The translations under genes and the position numbers were made by a program. The notes beneath the pieces were generated by a model, which did no database searches, had not been told where the DNA came from, and was given only the letters and a program-made list of their open reading frames with translations. Of a DNA stretch of 64,000 nt, positions 18,791 through 27,105 are shown piece after piece. Location: positions 124,001 to 188,000 of the forward strand of contig JADKID010000009.1 in NCBI GenBank assembly GCA_016721425.1, given 5' to 3'. The DNA comes from Bryobacterales bacterium. GTDB lineage: Bacteria; Acidobacteriota; Terriglobia; Bryobacterales; Bryobacteraceae. The number at the start of each line of letters is the position of its first letter. Position 1 is the first letter of the stretch.

Positions 18791-19902
18791 CGAAGTTCCG
18801 CATGCGGCAGGCATGGACCATCGCACGCATCGAGATGCATCGCGCGTTCCTCTCCAAGCGCGCGTTTTGGGTGTATTTGCTGGCGATTCTGCCTGCCGTG
18901 ATCTTCATCGGACATGGCATCGAGATGAAGCTCCGCGAAAGCCGCTATCAGGGCCGCGGCGTCACGCCGGCCGAGGTCGTCGACAGTTTCACCAAGGGCG
19001 AGAAGGTCGAGGACGTGCTCAAGCGGGCACCCAAGCCAGTGGAGGACCACAGTTGGAGTTACCGCCGCTCCCACGAGGATGAGGAAGAAGAGGGTGAGAC
19101 CAACAAGAAGCGCCGCATCAGCGAGCGCGTGGAGGGCCGCAGCCTGACCTACTTCGACGGCCAACGGCGCGTGCAGGTCGGTTTTGAAAATGGTGTACTC
19201 ATCCGCAAGCACAGCGACACGATGAAGAACTTCGAGGAGGACCGCACTGTCTTCGCCGGCGTCTTCCAGTACTTCTACCTGCGGCTGGCCATCTTCTTCG
19301 GCTGCCTCGGCATCTTCATGAACCTCTTCCGCGGCGAGATGCTCGACAAGACGTTGCACTACTGGTTCCTCGCTCCCGCGCGCCGCGAGGTGCTGCTGCT
19401 GGGCAAGTACCTCGCCGGCCTTGTCGCGGCCACCGTCATCTTCACCGGCGGTGCGTTGCTCGGTTTCGGCGCCATGCTATGGCCTTACTCCGGCGCGGAA
19501 ATGCAGGCCTTCTGGAGCGGCCCCGGCCCCTCACACATGTTCTGGTATGCCGCGGCGGCGGCGCTAGGCTGCGTCGGTTATGGCAGCGTGTTTCTCGCCG
19601 CTGGCCTGCTGCTGCGCAATCCCATCATTCCCGCCGCCGTGCTGCTGGTCTGGGAGAGCATCAACGGATTCCTGCCCGACCTGCTGCAGAAGCTGAGCAT
19701 TCTCCACTATCTGCAATCCATGTGCCCCGTAGCGGCGCCCATCGAAAGCGATACGCCGGCACTACTGCGGCTGATCCTCTCACCCGCCGCCCCCACCTCG
19801 CGCGGACTCGCCGTACTCGGCCTGCTCGCCGTGACGATGCTTGTTCTGTGGGCCGCGTCGAGCGCTGTGAAGCGCATCGAAATCAACTACGGCACGGAGT
19901 AG
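18787..19902 (+). CDS. ABC-2 type permease with charged extracytoplasmic loop (second pair)
   Basis: A 371-residue membrane protein. Helix 1 (FWVYLLAILPAVIFIGHGI) is followed by a ~130-residue highly charged hydrophilic loop (residues ~45-150, with EDEEEEGETNKKRR), then five more helices from LAIFFGCLGIFMNLF. This topology, with a large loop after helix 1, resembles ABC-2 permeases of the NatB/YhaP type. Overlaps the ATPase gene by four bases. Last gene of the ECF-FecR-ABC-ABC series. Confidence 0.82.
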   Translation: MTKFRMRQAWTIARIEMHRAFLSKRAFWVYLLAILPAVIFIGHGIEMKLRESRYQGRGVTPAEVVDSFTKGEKVEDVLKRAPKPVEDHSWSYRRSHEDEEEEGETNKKRRISERVEGRSLTYFDGQRRVQVGFENGVLIRKHSDTMKNFEEDRTVFAGVFQYFYLRLAIFFGCLGIFMNLFRGEMLDKTLHYWFLAPARREVLLLGKYLAGLVAATVIFTGGALLGFGAMLWPYSGAEMQAFWSGPGPSHMFWYAAAAALGCVGYGSVFLAAGLLLRNPIIPAAVLLVWESINGFLPDLLQKLSILHYLQSMCPVAAPIESDTPALLRLILSPAAPTSRGLAVLGLLAVTMLVLWAASSAVKRIEINYGTE

Positions 19903-19914
19903 GCGCGGGCGTTG

Positions 19915-19920
19915 TAGTAT
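19915..19920 (+). promoter_or_regulatory. -10-like element directly before a TTG start
   Basis: TAGTAT ends 6 bases before the TTG at 19927, consistent with a leaderless message. The -35 region is not convincing. Confidence 0.3.
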
Positions 19921-19926
19921 ACGGGA

Positions 19927-21318
19927 TTGGCAACCCTGCACCCACGCCTGATCCGCTACGGCCCGGCCTTGCTGGCCTGTGGCTTCCTGGTTTGCGTCTA
20001 TTGGCGCGGCCTCGATACCTGGTTCTATCAGGATGACTTCGGCTGGCTGCATCTGGGGCCGGCGAAGAGCTTCGGGGACTTCCTGCACATCATCTTCGCT
20101 CCAAAAGCTCACGGAAACGTGCGTCCATGGAGCGAAAACGCGTATTTTTACGCACTTAAGGCCCTGTTTGGCATCGATTCTGTGCCGTTTCGCGTCGTTG
20201 TCTACGCAACCGTGATGGCCAACCTGTTCCTGCTGGACTCCATCCTGCGCCGCCTCACAGGCAGCGCCTGGGCCGCGTTCGCGGGCCTCATCTTCTGGCT
20301 GGCCAGCCCCGGCATCGCGCCCGGCCTGTGTTGGTCTTCCATCTACAATCAGGCGCTCTCCACGTTCTTCCTGCTGCTTTCGCTGCTGTTGCTGATGCAG
20401 CGCCGCTGGCGCGCGCACGTCATTGTGTTCGCATTGGGGCTGGGCTCGCTGGAGACGGTGGTGATGTATCCGGCCATCGCCGCGCTCTATCTTTGGTTGT
20501 ACGACCGCGCACAACTCCGCCGCGTGCTGCCGCTCTTCGCCATCTCCGCGGCTTTCACCGTGCTGCACTTTCTTGTGGCGCCCTCGGCCAAGACCGGACC
20601 CTACGCGATGCAGTTTGACGCGCGCATCCTGCGCACGTTCTGGTCGTATCTGGAGATGGCACTGGGGCCGGAGCGGCTGGGGCATTTCTATTGGATGTGG
20701 CCCGCCTGGGTGGTGCCTGCGCTGACTGCGGCGATGCTGGCTGGCCTGCTGGCTGCGCTGCTGCTGGCGGGCCGCGCCGGCGTGCTGGGCGCCGGATGGT
20801 TTGTGTTGATCCTGGCGCCGGTGCTGCTGCTGCCGGATCATGTGATGGATTACCTGCTGTTTGCTCCCGCGGTTGGCGTGGCCATCGTGCTGGCATGCGC
20901 GCTCTCGCGGCGGCCTCGGAGCTTCGCCGCCGTGGCGCTGTTCTACGTCGCGTGCGGGTTACCGGCAACTTGGCACATCGTGCGCTGGAACTACGAGCGC
21001 AGCCAGATCTCGCGCACGCTCGTGCTCGGCGTGGTGGAGTACAGCCGGGCTCATCCGGGCAAGACTCTGCTGCTGACAGGCATGGATACAGATCAGTTTC
21101 ACGCCGGCTATGCGGATCTGCCATTTGAGCTATTCGGCATGAAGAACGTCTTCCTGGCGCCGGGCGGCGACGCCAAAATCCAGGACTCCACCGGAATCGC
21201 CCCGCTCTACGTTCTCGCGCCCGACAAAGCCGGACCGTTGCTGGCCGCCGGCCGCGCCGTGATACTCGACATCAGTGGCGGACAGTTGCGCGAAGTACCC
21301 GCGGCAAAGGCGGAATGA
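19927..21318 (+). CDS. polytopic membrane protein, glycosyltransferase-39-like topology
   Basis: A 463-residue protein with about ten transmembrane helices and a ~100-residue hydrophilic C-terminus. The motif FYQDDFGWL just after helix 1 places acidic residues in the first extracytoplasmic loop, as in GT39/PMT-like lipid-linked sugar transferases, but similarity is only of layout. TTG start with a -10-like TAGTAT 6 bases upstream. No substrate or pathway evident from neighbours. One of four such orphan proteins in the window. Confidence 0.6.
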   Translation: MATLHPRLIRYGPALLACGFLVCVYWRGLDTWFYQDDFGWLHLGPAKSFGDFLHIIFAPKAHGNVRPWSENAYFYALKALFGIDSVPFRVVVYATVMANLFLLDSILRRLTGSAWAAFAGLIFWLASPGIAPGLCWSSIYNQALSTFFLLLSLLLLMQRRWRAHVIVFALGLGSLETVVMYPAIAALYLWLYDRAQLRRVLPLFAISAAFTVLHFLVAPSAKTGPYAMQFDARILRTFWSYLEMALGPERLGHFYWMWPAWVVPALTAAMLAGLLAALLLAGRAGVLGAGWFVLILAPVLLLPDHVMDYLLFAPAVGVAIVLACALSRRPRSFAAVALFYVACGLPATWHIVRWNYERSQISRTLVLGVVEYSRAHPGKTLLLTGMDTDQFHAGYADLPFELFGMKNVFLAPGGDAKIQDSTGIAPLYVLAPDKAGPLLAAGRAVILDISGGQLREVPAAKAE

Positions 21319-21337
21319 TATTCTGAGGGTGAACCCC

Positions 21338-22201
21338 ATGCCATCCGCCCGCATTGTCCTCAGCTTGCTGACTGTCTTGTCCCTGGCGTTTTCCCACCTG
21401 TCTGCACAGACCCTTGCCTCACGCATCAACAAACCTCCGGCAGGGGTGGAGGAGGCGCTGAGAGACCGCGTGACAAAGTTCTTCCAACTCCAGTCTGAGG
21501 GCAAGTTCCGCCAGGGCGAAAGCTACGTTTGCGACGAGAGCAAGGATGCCTATTACGATGCGTTCAAGAACAAGTGGACGAGCGTCAAAATAGTGAGCAT
21601 TACCTGGGAAGATTCGTTTCAGACCGGGAAGGTGCTCATGTCGCTGGGGACTGAGTTGAAGACGCTGGGCGGTTCGATCCCTGCCCAATACCCCCTGACC
21701 ACAATTTGGAAGGTTCAGAACAGCAACTGGTGCTACTTCGTGCCACCGGTGGATACCACTCAGGTGCCCTCGCCGTTCGGCGATATGAAGCCGGGCCCAA
21801 CCTCCGCGGACGGGGGGTTGGCGACGAACCGCAAGGCTCCGCCGACGTCGTCCGACATCGCCCGGATGGTGGGCATCACCAAGTCTGAGCTGCATGTGAA
21901 AGCGGACGAGCAGTCCACGGACTCGCTGGAGGTGATCAACGGATTGCCGGGTTCGCTGCGCCTGGAGATTCACGCTCCTGAGTTTCCCGGCTTACATTGG
22001 ACGATCTCGAAGTCGGAGTTGAAGGAGAAGGAGAAGGCAGTTCTGACGGTGACTTACAAGCCGCTGGACAAGTCGAAGAAGACGCCTTTCAACCTGAATC
22101 TCGTGGTGGAGCCGTTTGGCGGCATCATGGCGATACCGGTGATCTTCACCTCGCCGCCGGCCACATCTTCGCCCATCGCGTTGCCGCTGCCGAAGAAGTA
22201 G
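21338..22201 (+). CDS. secreted hypothetical protein
   Basis: A 287-residue protein with a clear signal peptide (PSARIVLSLLTVLSLAFSHLSAQ region, residues 2-24). GAGGGTG upstream decides the ATG at 21338. The N-terminal half (TKFFQLQSEGKFRQGESYV onward) looks like an NTF2-like or SnoaL-like fold; the C-terminal half (LEVINGLPGSLRLEIHAPEF, then VTYKPLDKSKKTPFN) looks like an immunoglobulin-like beta sandwich. Both are judgements from pattern, not recognised families. Not linked to its neighbours. Confidence 0.6.
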   Translation: MPSARIVLSLLTVLSLAFSHLSAQTLASRINKPPAGVEEALRDRVTKFFQLQSEGKFRQGESYVCDESKDAYYDAFKNKWTSVKIVSITWEDSFQTGKVLMSLGTELKTLGGSIPAQYPLTTIWKVQNSNWCYFVPPVDTTQVPSPFGDMKPGPTSADGGLATNRKAPPTSSDIARMVGITKSELHVKADEQSTDSLEVINGLPGSLRLEIHAPEFPGLHWTISKSELKEKEKAVLTVTYKPLDKSKKTPFNLNLVVEPFGGIMAIPVIFTSPPATSSPIALPLPKK

Positions 22202-22244
22202 GCGTTTGGCGGTTGGCTTGCATTCACGATCTCCGTTGAATGTC

Positions 22245-22825
22245 ATGACAATCGAACCAACCACCACCAGTCTCGCCGCGCTGCAGGAGCAGACGGCGGC
22301 TTCGAGCAGCCAATCCACTTCGTCGTCGAACAGCACTTCTGTTTCTTTTCAGCAGGTTCTGGCCGCCGACGCCGGTGCCGAGCCCGTGCCGGAGCTGACG
22401 GCGTTGCAGAAGTTGTTCCGATGCCCGACGTATTCCCCCACGGCGAACAGTGCCGCATTGGAACTAGACCTACCACTTCGGAAACCGAAACGGGAAACCC
22501 AGCGCTGCCCGCCGAGCCTCTGGACCCCAGCCCGGCCGCGCCGTGGCCTACCACTGCGATCCAGCCCTACCCCACGCCCGCGCTGGCAGGAGAGGCAAAG
22601 AGCGCCGTCCTTGCCGCGCTGCAGAAGGAGGGCATCGACTCCTCGGCGGTCAAGATCTCCTACTGGGAAGAGTTGGTCACCTACCCTGGGGGGAGCTATA
22701 CCAACAAGAACATCACCGTGCAGACTGCCAGCGGACGCAAGATTGACCTCGACGCCGCCTACATGGCACGGTGTCCATGGTTGGCGGCGTCGGCAGTTCA
22801 GGAACTCGATGAGGTGGTGACTTAG
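22245..22825 (+). pseudogene. small low-complexity protein gene, apparently split by a frameshift
   Basis: Two abutting frames each look coding for only half their length. From ATG 22245 the protein reads MTIEPTTTSLAALQEQT, a Ser/Thr-rich stretch, and VSFQQVLAADAGAEPVPELT up to about 22415, after which the frame degenerates into Arg/Pro-rich shadow sequence. From about 22421 the +2 frame reads a Pro/Thr-rich linker, then a well-formed domain (AALQKEGIDSSAVKISYWEELV, then YTNKNITVQTASGRKIDLDAAYMARC) ending in TAG at 22823. A single indel near 22400-22440 would join them into one protein of about 190 residues. It could instead be two overlapping genes. Function unknown. Confidence 0.45.
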
Positions 22826-23331
22826 GCAGGCACCCCCAGTTTTCGGGCGATGGCCCGAATTGTCTCGCGATCCTGGAAGCTGAATGAAGTGGCGCCCTCT
22901 TCCGGGATGTTCTTGTTGCGCACCATGATCACGCCGCCGAAGACCTGGATCAGCTCTTCCTCCGGCGCCAGAGCCCGCATGGGCACGGGAACCGGCGGAA
23001 CCTCAGTGCCCGGCTCGTTGGCATAGTCGCCAATGGGCAGGTTCACTGTGGCCGCCTCTTCCTTGAACAGCATCATGGGCTCGAAGTAGGCCTTGCCATC
23101 TTCGTCGAAGACAGGCTTGCCTCTTTCATCGGTAGCCAGAACACATTCGTATAGCAACGAACGCTTGGGTGCCTTGTCGGCGTTGGGATCAAACCAGTAC
23201 TTGGGTGGTTTGGTGATATCGAACTCAGGAGCATCCACGCCAAAGGCGCTGCGATACTGAGCCCGGTTCTGGTAAACGGGAAACAGAAAGAGATTCTCGA
23301 GCCCGTACTTGGGTAAAGGCAGTGCTGCCAT
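22822..23331 (-). CDS. hypothetical protein
   Basis: A 169-residue soluble protein with no recognised domain. GGAGGTA upstream of the ATG at 23331 fixes the start; the frame stays open a further 116 codons into the tRNA region, which cannot be coding. The protein is Pro/Glu-rich, with FDITKPPKYWFDPN and a C-terminal helix (FQDRETIRAIARKLGVPA). Its stop overlaps the convergent frameshifted gene's stop by four bases. Confidence 0.6.
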   Translation of the reverse strand: MAALPLPKYGLENLFLFPVYQNRAQYRSAFGVDAPEFDITKPPKYWFDPNADKAPKRSLLYECVLATDERGKPVFDEDGKAYFEPMMLFKEEAATVNLPIGDYANEPGTEVPPVPVPMRALAPEEELIQVFGGVIMVRNKNIPEEGATSFSFQDRETIRAIARKLGVPA

Positions 23332-23558
23332 AAAAAGGTACCTCCGCCGAAGACGATGGCACACGTTTTCGCATCTGGAGTGGTCTCCCGGCCGCAAGCA
23401 ATTGAAAACATGGAAAAGAAACTCGAAAAATCGCGGTGAACGGAAAAACAGCCTGGCGCGGAAAAGCCGGGCGGGCGCCTCTCTGACGAGTGGAGGTTCG
23501 CGGCATCGCGATCTTCGAAGACTCGGAATCCCTGTGATACGATGGTAAAGAACGTTGC

Positions 23559-23648
23559 GGAAGGGTGGCAGAGTGGTCGAATGCGGCGGTCTCGAAAACC
23601 GTTGTAGCCGTAAGGTTACCCAGGGTTCGAATCCCTGCCCTTCCGCCA
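23559..23648 (+). tRNA. tRNA-Ser (anticodon CGA)
   Basis: The acceptor stem GGAAGGG (23559-23565) pairs with CCCTTCC (23638-23644), followed by G and an encoded CCA. The anticodon loop CTCGAAA has anticodon CGA at 23593-23595. A long class II variable arm (TTGTAGCCGTAAGGTTACC region) and the T-loop GGTTCGAATCC are present. All features fit tRNA-Ser reading UCG. Confidence 0.95.
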
Positions 23649-23705
23649 GTCCCACCGGCCCCCACCGAACGAACCCCAACTCGAGTCCAATCCCAGTTCG
23701 CCCGC

Positions 23706-23733
23706 TAATTTGATCGATTTTGATTGACTTTGA
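23706..23733 (+). promoter_or_regulatory. AT-rich direct-repeat operator candidate upstream of the BMC operon
   Basis: Three imperfect ~10-base repeats run through this stretch: TTTGATCGA, TTTTGATTGA and CTTTGAATCC. They overlap the -35 element. The 9-mer TTTGATCGA recurs inside the alpha-L-fucosidase promoter (33135-33143, minus strand). A DeoR-family regulator at the operon's 3' end is the natural candidate to bind here. Inference; the same 9-mer also occurs once inside an unrelated coding sequence (7324-7332). Confidence 0.35.
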
Positions 23734-23753
23734 ATCCGGCGCTTCGCTACTAT
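23724..23753 (+). promoter_or_regulatory. putative sigma-70 promoter of the BMC operon
   Basis: -35 TTGACT (23724-23729), an 18-base spacer, -10 TACTAT (23748-23753). The ATG at 23752 falls inside the -10, so it cannot be the pduL start; this supports the ATG at 23797. Confidence 0.5.
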
Positions 23754-23796
23754 GGTTTTGGTCAGCGACTGCCCGGAGCCGGTGGCCTTGCCTCGT

Positions 23797-24471
23797 ATGT
23801 CATCTGACTCCCAGCCCCTCGTCACCAGGGCACTCGTCGAGAACATCGTTCGAGAAGTCGTCCGCAAGCGTCTTGCGCCTCCCGGAGCGGTTCCTGCGCC
23901 AAAGCTGGTTGTGGACGCCTCCGCGCGGCACATGCACGTCAGCAGGGCGGACCTAGACATCCTCTTCGGCAAGGGCTACGAGTTGGGCATCCATCGCCCG
24001 CTCTATCAGGACGGCCACTACGCCGCCAAAGAGACGGTCACGCTGATCGGCCCGAGAAGCCGCCTGATCTCCAACCTGCGCATTCTGGGCCCGATCCGGG
24101 ACCGGTCTCAGGTGGAGCTCGCCTTCACGGACGCTATCAGTCTTGGTATCGACGATATTCCCATCCGCCTCTCCGGCAACATCGACGGCACGCCGGGCGC
24201 CTTCATCATGGGCCCCGCGGGCATGGTGGAGTTGAAAGAAGGCGTGATTCGCGCGGCCATCCATGTTCATATGAATCCGGGCGAAGCGGCTTATTATGGA
24301 GTGAAGCACGGTGAAATGATGAAATTGCGCGTCGGCGGCGACGCGGGGGTTACTTTCAATCGGGTCCATGTTCGCGTGGATCCCAAGGTGCGGCTGAACG
24401 TCCACATGGACACGGACGAGGCCAATGCCTGCGGGCTGCATCTTGCGCGGGAGATCGAGCTTGTCAAGTAG
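23797..24471 (+). CDS. pduL: PduL-type phosphotransacylase (phosphate acyltransferase) of a microcompartment
   Basis: Converts acyl-CoA and phosphate to acyl phosphate and CoA, recycling CoA within the BMC lumen. A 224-residue protein with the PduL hallmarks: DASARHMHVS (His45, His47), AAIHVHMNPGEAAYYG, and a final LNVHMDTDEANACG. These His residues bind the two metals in PduL structures. The N-terminus (residues ~6-27, QPLVTRALVENIVREVVRK) is an amphipathic helix joined by a Pro/Ala linker, the standard encapsulation peptide. ATG 23797 is chosen because the earlier ATG at 23752 lies in the predicted -10 box. First gene of the operon. The substrate is probably lactyl-CoA, given the aldolase downstream. 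Confidence 0.9.
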   Translation: MSSDSQPLVTRALVENIVREVVRKRLAPPGAVPAPKLVVDASARHMHVSRADLDILFGKGYELGIHRPLYQDGHYAAKETVTLIGPRSRLISNLRILGPIRDRSQVELAFTDAISLGIDDIPIRLSGNIDGTPGAFIMGPAGMVELKEGVIRAAIHVHMNPGEAAYYGVKHGEMMKLRVGGDAGVTFNRVHVRVDPKVRLNVHMDTDEANACGLHLAREIELVK

Positions 24472-24484
24472 GAGAAAACGAGAG

Positions 24485-25057
24485 ATGAAGCAAGCGCTAG
24501 GAATGATCGAAACCAAGGGCCTGGTAGCTCTTTTTGAGGCGTCCGACGCCATGCTGAAGGCCGCTAACGTCACCTTTGCCGGATGGGAAACCGTGGGCAG
24601 CGGTTTGGTCACCGCCTTTGTGGAAGGCGACGTGGCCGCGGTGAAGGCAGCCACGGACGTCGGCGCGGCAGCCGCCCGGCGCGTGGGCGAACTCTCCTCG
24701 GTGCAGGTGATCCCGCGGCCGCACGACGACCTAGGTCTCTTCGTGCAGTCAGCCGCCAAGAAAGGCGCCGCTGTGCCGGACCCCAACGCGGGCACGGCCG
24801 TCGGGCTGATTGAGACCCGCGGTCTCGTTGGCCTGATCGAAGCCAGCGACGCGATGTGCAAAGCCGCCAACGTGCAGCTCATCCGCAGCATCGAGATTGG
24901 TGGCGGCTATGTCACCTCCGTTGTGCGCGGTGATGTGGGCAGCGTGCGCGCCGCGGTGGACGCGGGCGCGGCAGCGGCCCGCCGCGTGGGCGAACTGGTC
25001 GCCTCGCACGTGATCCCGCGCCCGCATGACGGGCTTGTGGAAGGTATTCTGCGCTAG
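24485..25057 (+). CDS. tandem-domain BMC shell protein (BMC-T)
   Basis: A 190-residue protein made of two consecutive, non-permuted BMC domains: residues ~3-82 (LGMIETKGLVALFEASDAML to VIPRPHDDL) and ~101-181 (VGLIETRGLVGLIEASDAM to VIPRPHDGL). BMC-T proteins trimerise into pseudohexameric shell tiles. The presumed pore-facing loops differ between halves, TVGSG in the first and EIGGG in the second; the second domain has a Cys at SDAMCKAAN. The domains closely resemble the single-domain shell protein encoded 22 bases downstream, so a recent duplication-fusion is plausible. Start chosen at MKQALGM, the conventional family start. Confidence 0.9.
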   Translation: MKQALGMIETKGLVALFEASDAMLKAANVTFAGWETVGSGLVTAFVEGDVAAVKAATDVGAAAARRVGELSSVQVIPRPHDDLGLFVQSAAKKGAAVPDPNAGTAVGLIETRGLVGLIEASDAMCKAANVQLIRSIEIGGGYVTSVVRGDVGSVRAAVDAGAAAARRVGELVASHVIPRPHDGLVEGILR

Positions 25058-25079
25058 TCGCGATCTCTGGAGAACTGAC

Positions 25080-25352
25080 ATGGAATCCACTACTGTTGGC
25101 ATGATCGAGACCAAGGGCCTGGTGGCTCTCGTCTACGCGACCGACGCGATGCTCAAGGCCGCCAAGGTTGAATTCAAGGGCTGGAAGAAAGTGGGCAGCG
25201 GCCTCTGCACGGCATTCGTCACTGGCGACGTCGCCTCTGTCAAAGCCGCCGTGGACGCGGGTGCGGCCGCCGCCCGTCCTATCGGGGAAGTGGTCAGCGT
25301 GCACGTGATCCCGCGCCCGCACGACGACCTCAAGAACGTCCTGCCCAAATAA
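25080..25352 (+). CDS. single-domain hexameric BMC shell protein (BMC-H)
   Basis: A 90-residue BMC (Pfam00936-type) protein that forms the hexameric facets: VGMIETKGLVALVYATDAMLKAAKV, then pore loop KVGSG, then FVTGDVASVKAAVDAGAAAA and VIPRPHDDL. TGGAGAA precedes the ATG at 25080. Only BMC-H in the window, so presumably the bulk shell component, with the BMC-T just upstream. Confidence 0.93.
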   Translation: MESTTVGMIETKGLVALVYATDAMLKAAKVEFKGWKKVGSGLCTAFVTGDVASVKAAVDAGAAAARPIGEVVSVHVIPRPHDDLKNVLPK

Positions 25353-25372
25353 CAGGGCCCCTGTAGCCTGGA

Positions 25373-25669
25373 ATGTTCCTCGCCAAAGTAATCGGCAACG
25401 TCGTCGCAACGCAGAAGAGTCCCGAGTTGGAAGGGATGAAGCTGATGCTCATCCAGCCTTACATCAATCGGGAGCAGACCCTGGTGATCTCCGGCAGTTC
25501 GGTGGTCGCCGTGGATAGCGTGGGCGCTGGCTTGGGCGAGTTCGTTCTTTTCACACAGGGCAGTTCCGCGCGCCTGACGCACAACACAAAGGGCGCGCCC
25601 GTGGACGCGGTGATTGTAGGCATCGTGGACTCGGTTGAGGTTGGCGGTTCGAACGTGGAGAAACCATGA
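25373..25669 (+). CDS. pentameric BMC vertex protein (BMC-P, EutN/CcmL family), copy 1
   Basis: A 98-residue EutN/CcmL/CsoS4 protein: MFLAKVIGNVVATQKSPELE at the N-terminus, LMLIQPY, AVDSVGAGLGEFVLFTQGSSAR and VDAVIVGIVDSVEV. These pentamers cap icosahedral shell vertices. The stop overlaps the aldehyde dehydrogenase start by four bases. First of three BMC-P paralogues in the operon. Confidence 0.92.
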   Translation: MFLAKVIGNVVATQKSPELEGMKLMLIQPYINREQTLVISGSSVVAVDSVGAGLGEFVLFTQGSSARLTHNTKGAPVDAVIVGIVDSVEVGGSNVEKP

Positions 25670-27105
25670 CCCAGGAGCAATTGATCAGCGAAATTGCGCG
25701 AGAGGTAATCGCGCGGCTACAGGGCCAGACGCCCGCCGCCGCGGCCGCGCCTGCCGCGCCGAATACCGGCGATGGTGTTTTCGCAACTGTTGATGAAGCT
25801 GTCAAGGCTGCCGCCGCCGCTCAGGTGAAGGTCAGCCAGATGAGCCTGCCCGAGCGCGGCCGCATCGTTGCCATCATCCGCCGGCTGTGCGCCGAGAACT
25901 CGAAGGAATGGGCGCGCATCGAGTTAGAAGAGACCGGCCTCGGCCGTCTGGACCATAAGATTGAGAAGCTCCTCAACGTCCGCCACGTGCTGGGCGTGGA
26001 GGCCATGCGCAGCGACGTGCGTAGCGATTCCACCGGCCTGTGCATCATCGAGCATGCTCCGTGGGGCGTCATCGGCATGGTGCTGCCGGCCACGCACTCG
26101 GTGCCCACCATGGCGAGCAACGCCATCAATGTCATCGCCTCGGGCAACGCCGCCATCTTCAGCCCGCACCCGGCGGGCGCCAAGGTGGCCGCCCTCGCCC
26201 TGCGCGTGATGAACCGCGCTATCGAGCAGGAAACGGGCGTCGCCAATGTGATCACGACGATGGCCAACGCCAGCATCCGCGCCGCGGAGGAGGTCTTCCA
26301 CCATCCCGGCATCGCGCTGCTGTGCGTCACCGGCGGCCCGGCCGTGGTGCGCGCGGCGGCTAAGTCCGGCAAGCGGGTGATCGCGGCCGGCCCGGGCAAT
26401 CCGCCCGTAGTTGTGGATGAAACCGCGGATCTGGACAACGCCGCCAGGTCCATTATCACCGGCGCGTCGTTCGACAACAATCTGCTCTGCATCGCCGAAA
26501 AAGAAGTCTTCGTGGTGGCTTCCGTCTTCGACGCCTTCATGTCCGCGATGAAGCGGGCGGGCGCCGTGGAACTGAACAACGCCGCCGTCGAGCGCCTCAC
26601 CGAGGCCGCCTTCACTTTCGACGAACCGGGCAAGGGTAAGGGCTGCGGACGCGGCCATGTCCGCAAGGAATTGATCGGTAAAGACGTCTCCGTGCTGGCC
26701 GCCGCCGCTGGTGTGCAGGTGTCCGCGTCCACGCCGCTGCTTTTCGGCGAGACCGTCGAAGATCACGCGTTTGTCCAGGAAGAGCAGATGATGCCCTTCG
26801 TGCCCATCGTCAAGGTGCGGGACGTCAATGCGGGCATCGCCGCTTCGCTCAAGGCCGAGCACAACTACCGTCACACGGCCATCATTCACTCGCGCAATCT
26901 CGACAACGTAACGCGCATGGCCCGCGCCATGAACACCACGCTTTTTGTCAGCAACGCGGCGTGTGTCGCGGCGCTGGGCAGCGACAACCCCAGCTATCTC
27001 AGTTTCAGTATCGCCACGCCCACCGGCGAAGGCGTCACGACGCCCATGACTTTCACGCGGGAGCGCCAGATCGCCATCGGCGGCGGCGCCATGCGGATTA
27101 TCTGA
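25666..27105 (+). CDS. CoA-acylating aldehyde dehydrogenase of a microcompartment (PduP/EutE-like)
   Basis: Oxidises an aldehyde to acyl-CoA with NAD+ inside the BMC; here probably lactaldehyde to lactyl-CoA. 479 residues. An N-terminal amphipathic encapsulation peptide (residues 3-19, QEQLISEIAREVIARLQ) is joined by an Ala/Pro linker to the catalytic domain. The catalytic Cys275 sits in FDNNLLCIAEKEVFV; VTGGPAVVRAA (~221-231) matches the cofactor-binding region of PduP/EutE; GVTTPMTFTRERQ is the C-terminal family signature. Overlaps the BMC-P genes on both sides (ATGA, then TGATG). Confidence 0.93.
   Translation: MTQEQLISEIAREVIARLQGQTPAAAAAPAAPNTGDGVFATVDEAVKAAAAAQVKVSQMSLPERGRIVAIIRRLCAENSKEWARIELEETGLGRLDHKIEKLLNVRHVLGVEAMRSDVRSDSTGLCIIEHAPWGVIGMVLPATHSVPTMASNAINVIASGNAAIFSPHPAGAKVAALALRVMNRAIEQETGVANVITTMANASIRAAEEVFHHPGIALLCVTGGPAVVRAAAKSGKRVIAAGPGNPPVVVDETADLDNAARSIITGASFDNNLLCIAEKEVFVVASVFDAFMSAMKRAGAVELNNAAVERLTEAAFTFDEPGKGKGCGRGHVRKELIGKDVSVLAAAAGVQVSASTPLLFGETVEDHAFVQEEQMMPFVPIVKVRDVNAGIAASLKAEHNYRHTAIIHSRNLDNVTRMARAMNTTLFVSNAACVAALGSDNPSYLSFSIATPTGEGVTTPMTFTRERQIAIGGGAMRII

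Noticed and set aside
23332..23558. Region beside tRNA-Ser examined as an attachment site or integrated element
   Set aside because: No integrase, no duplicated tRNA 3' end noticed, and flanking genes look chromosomal.
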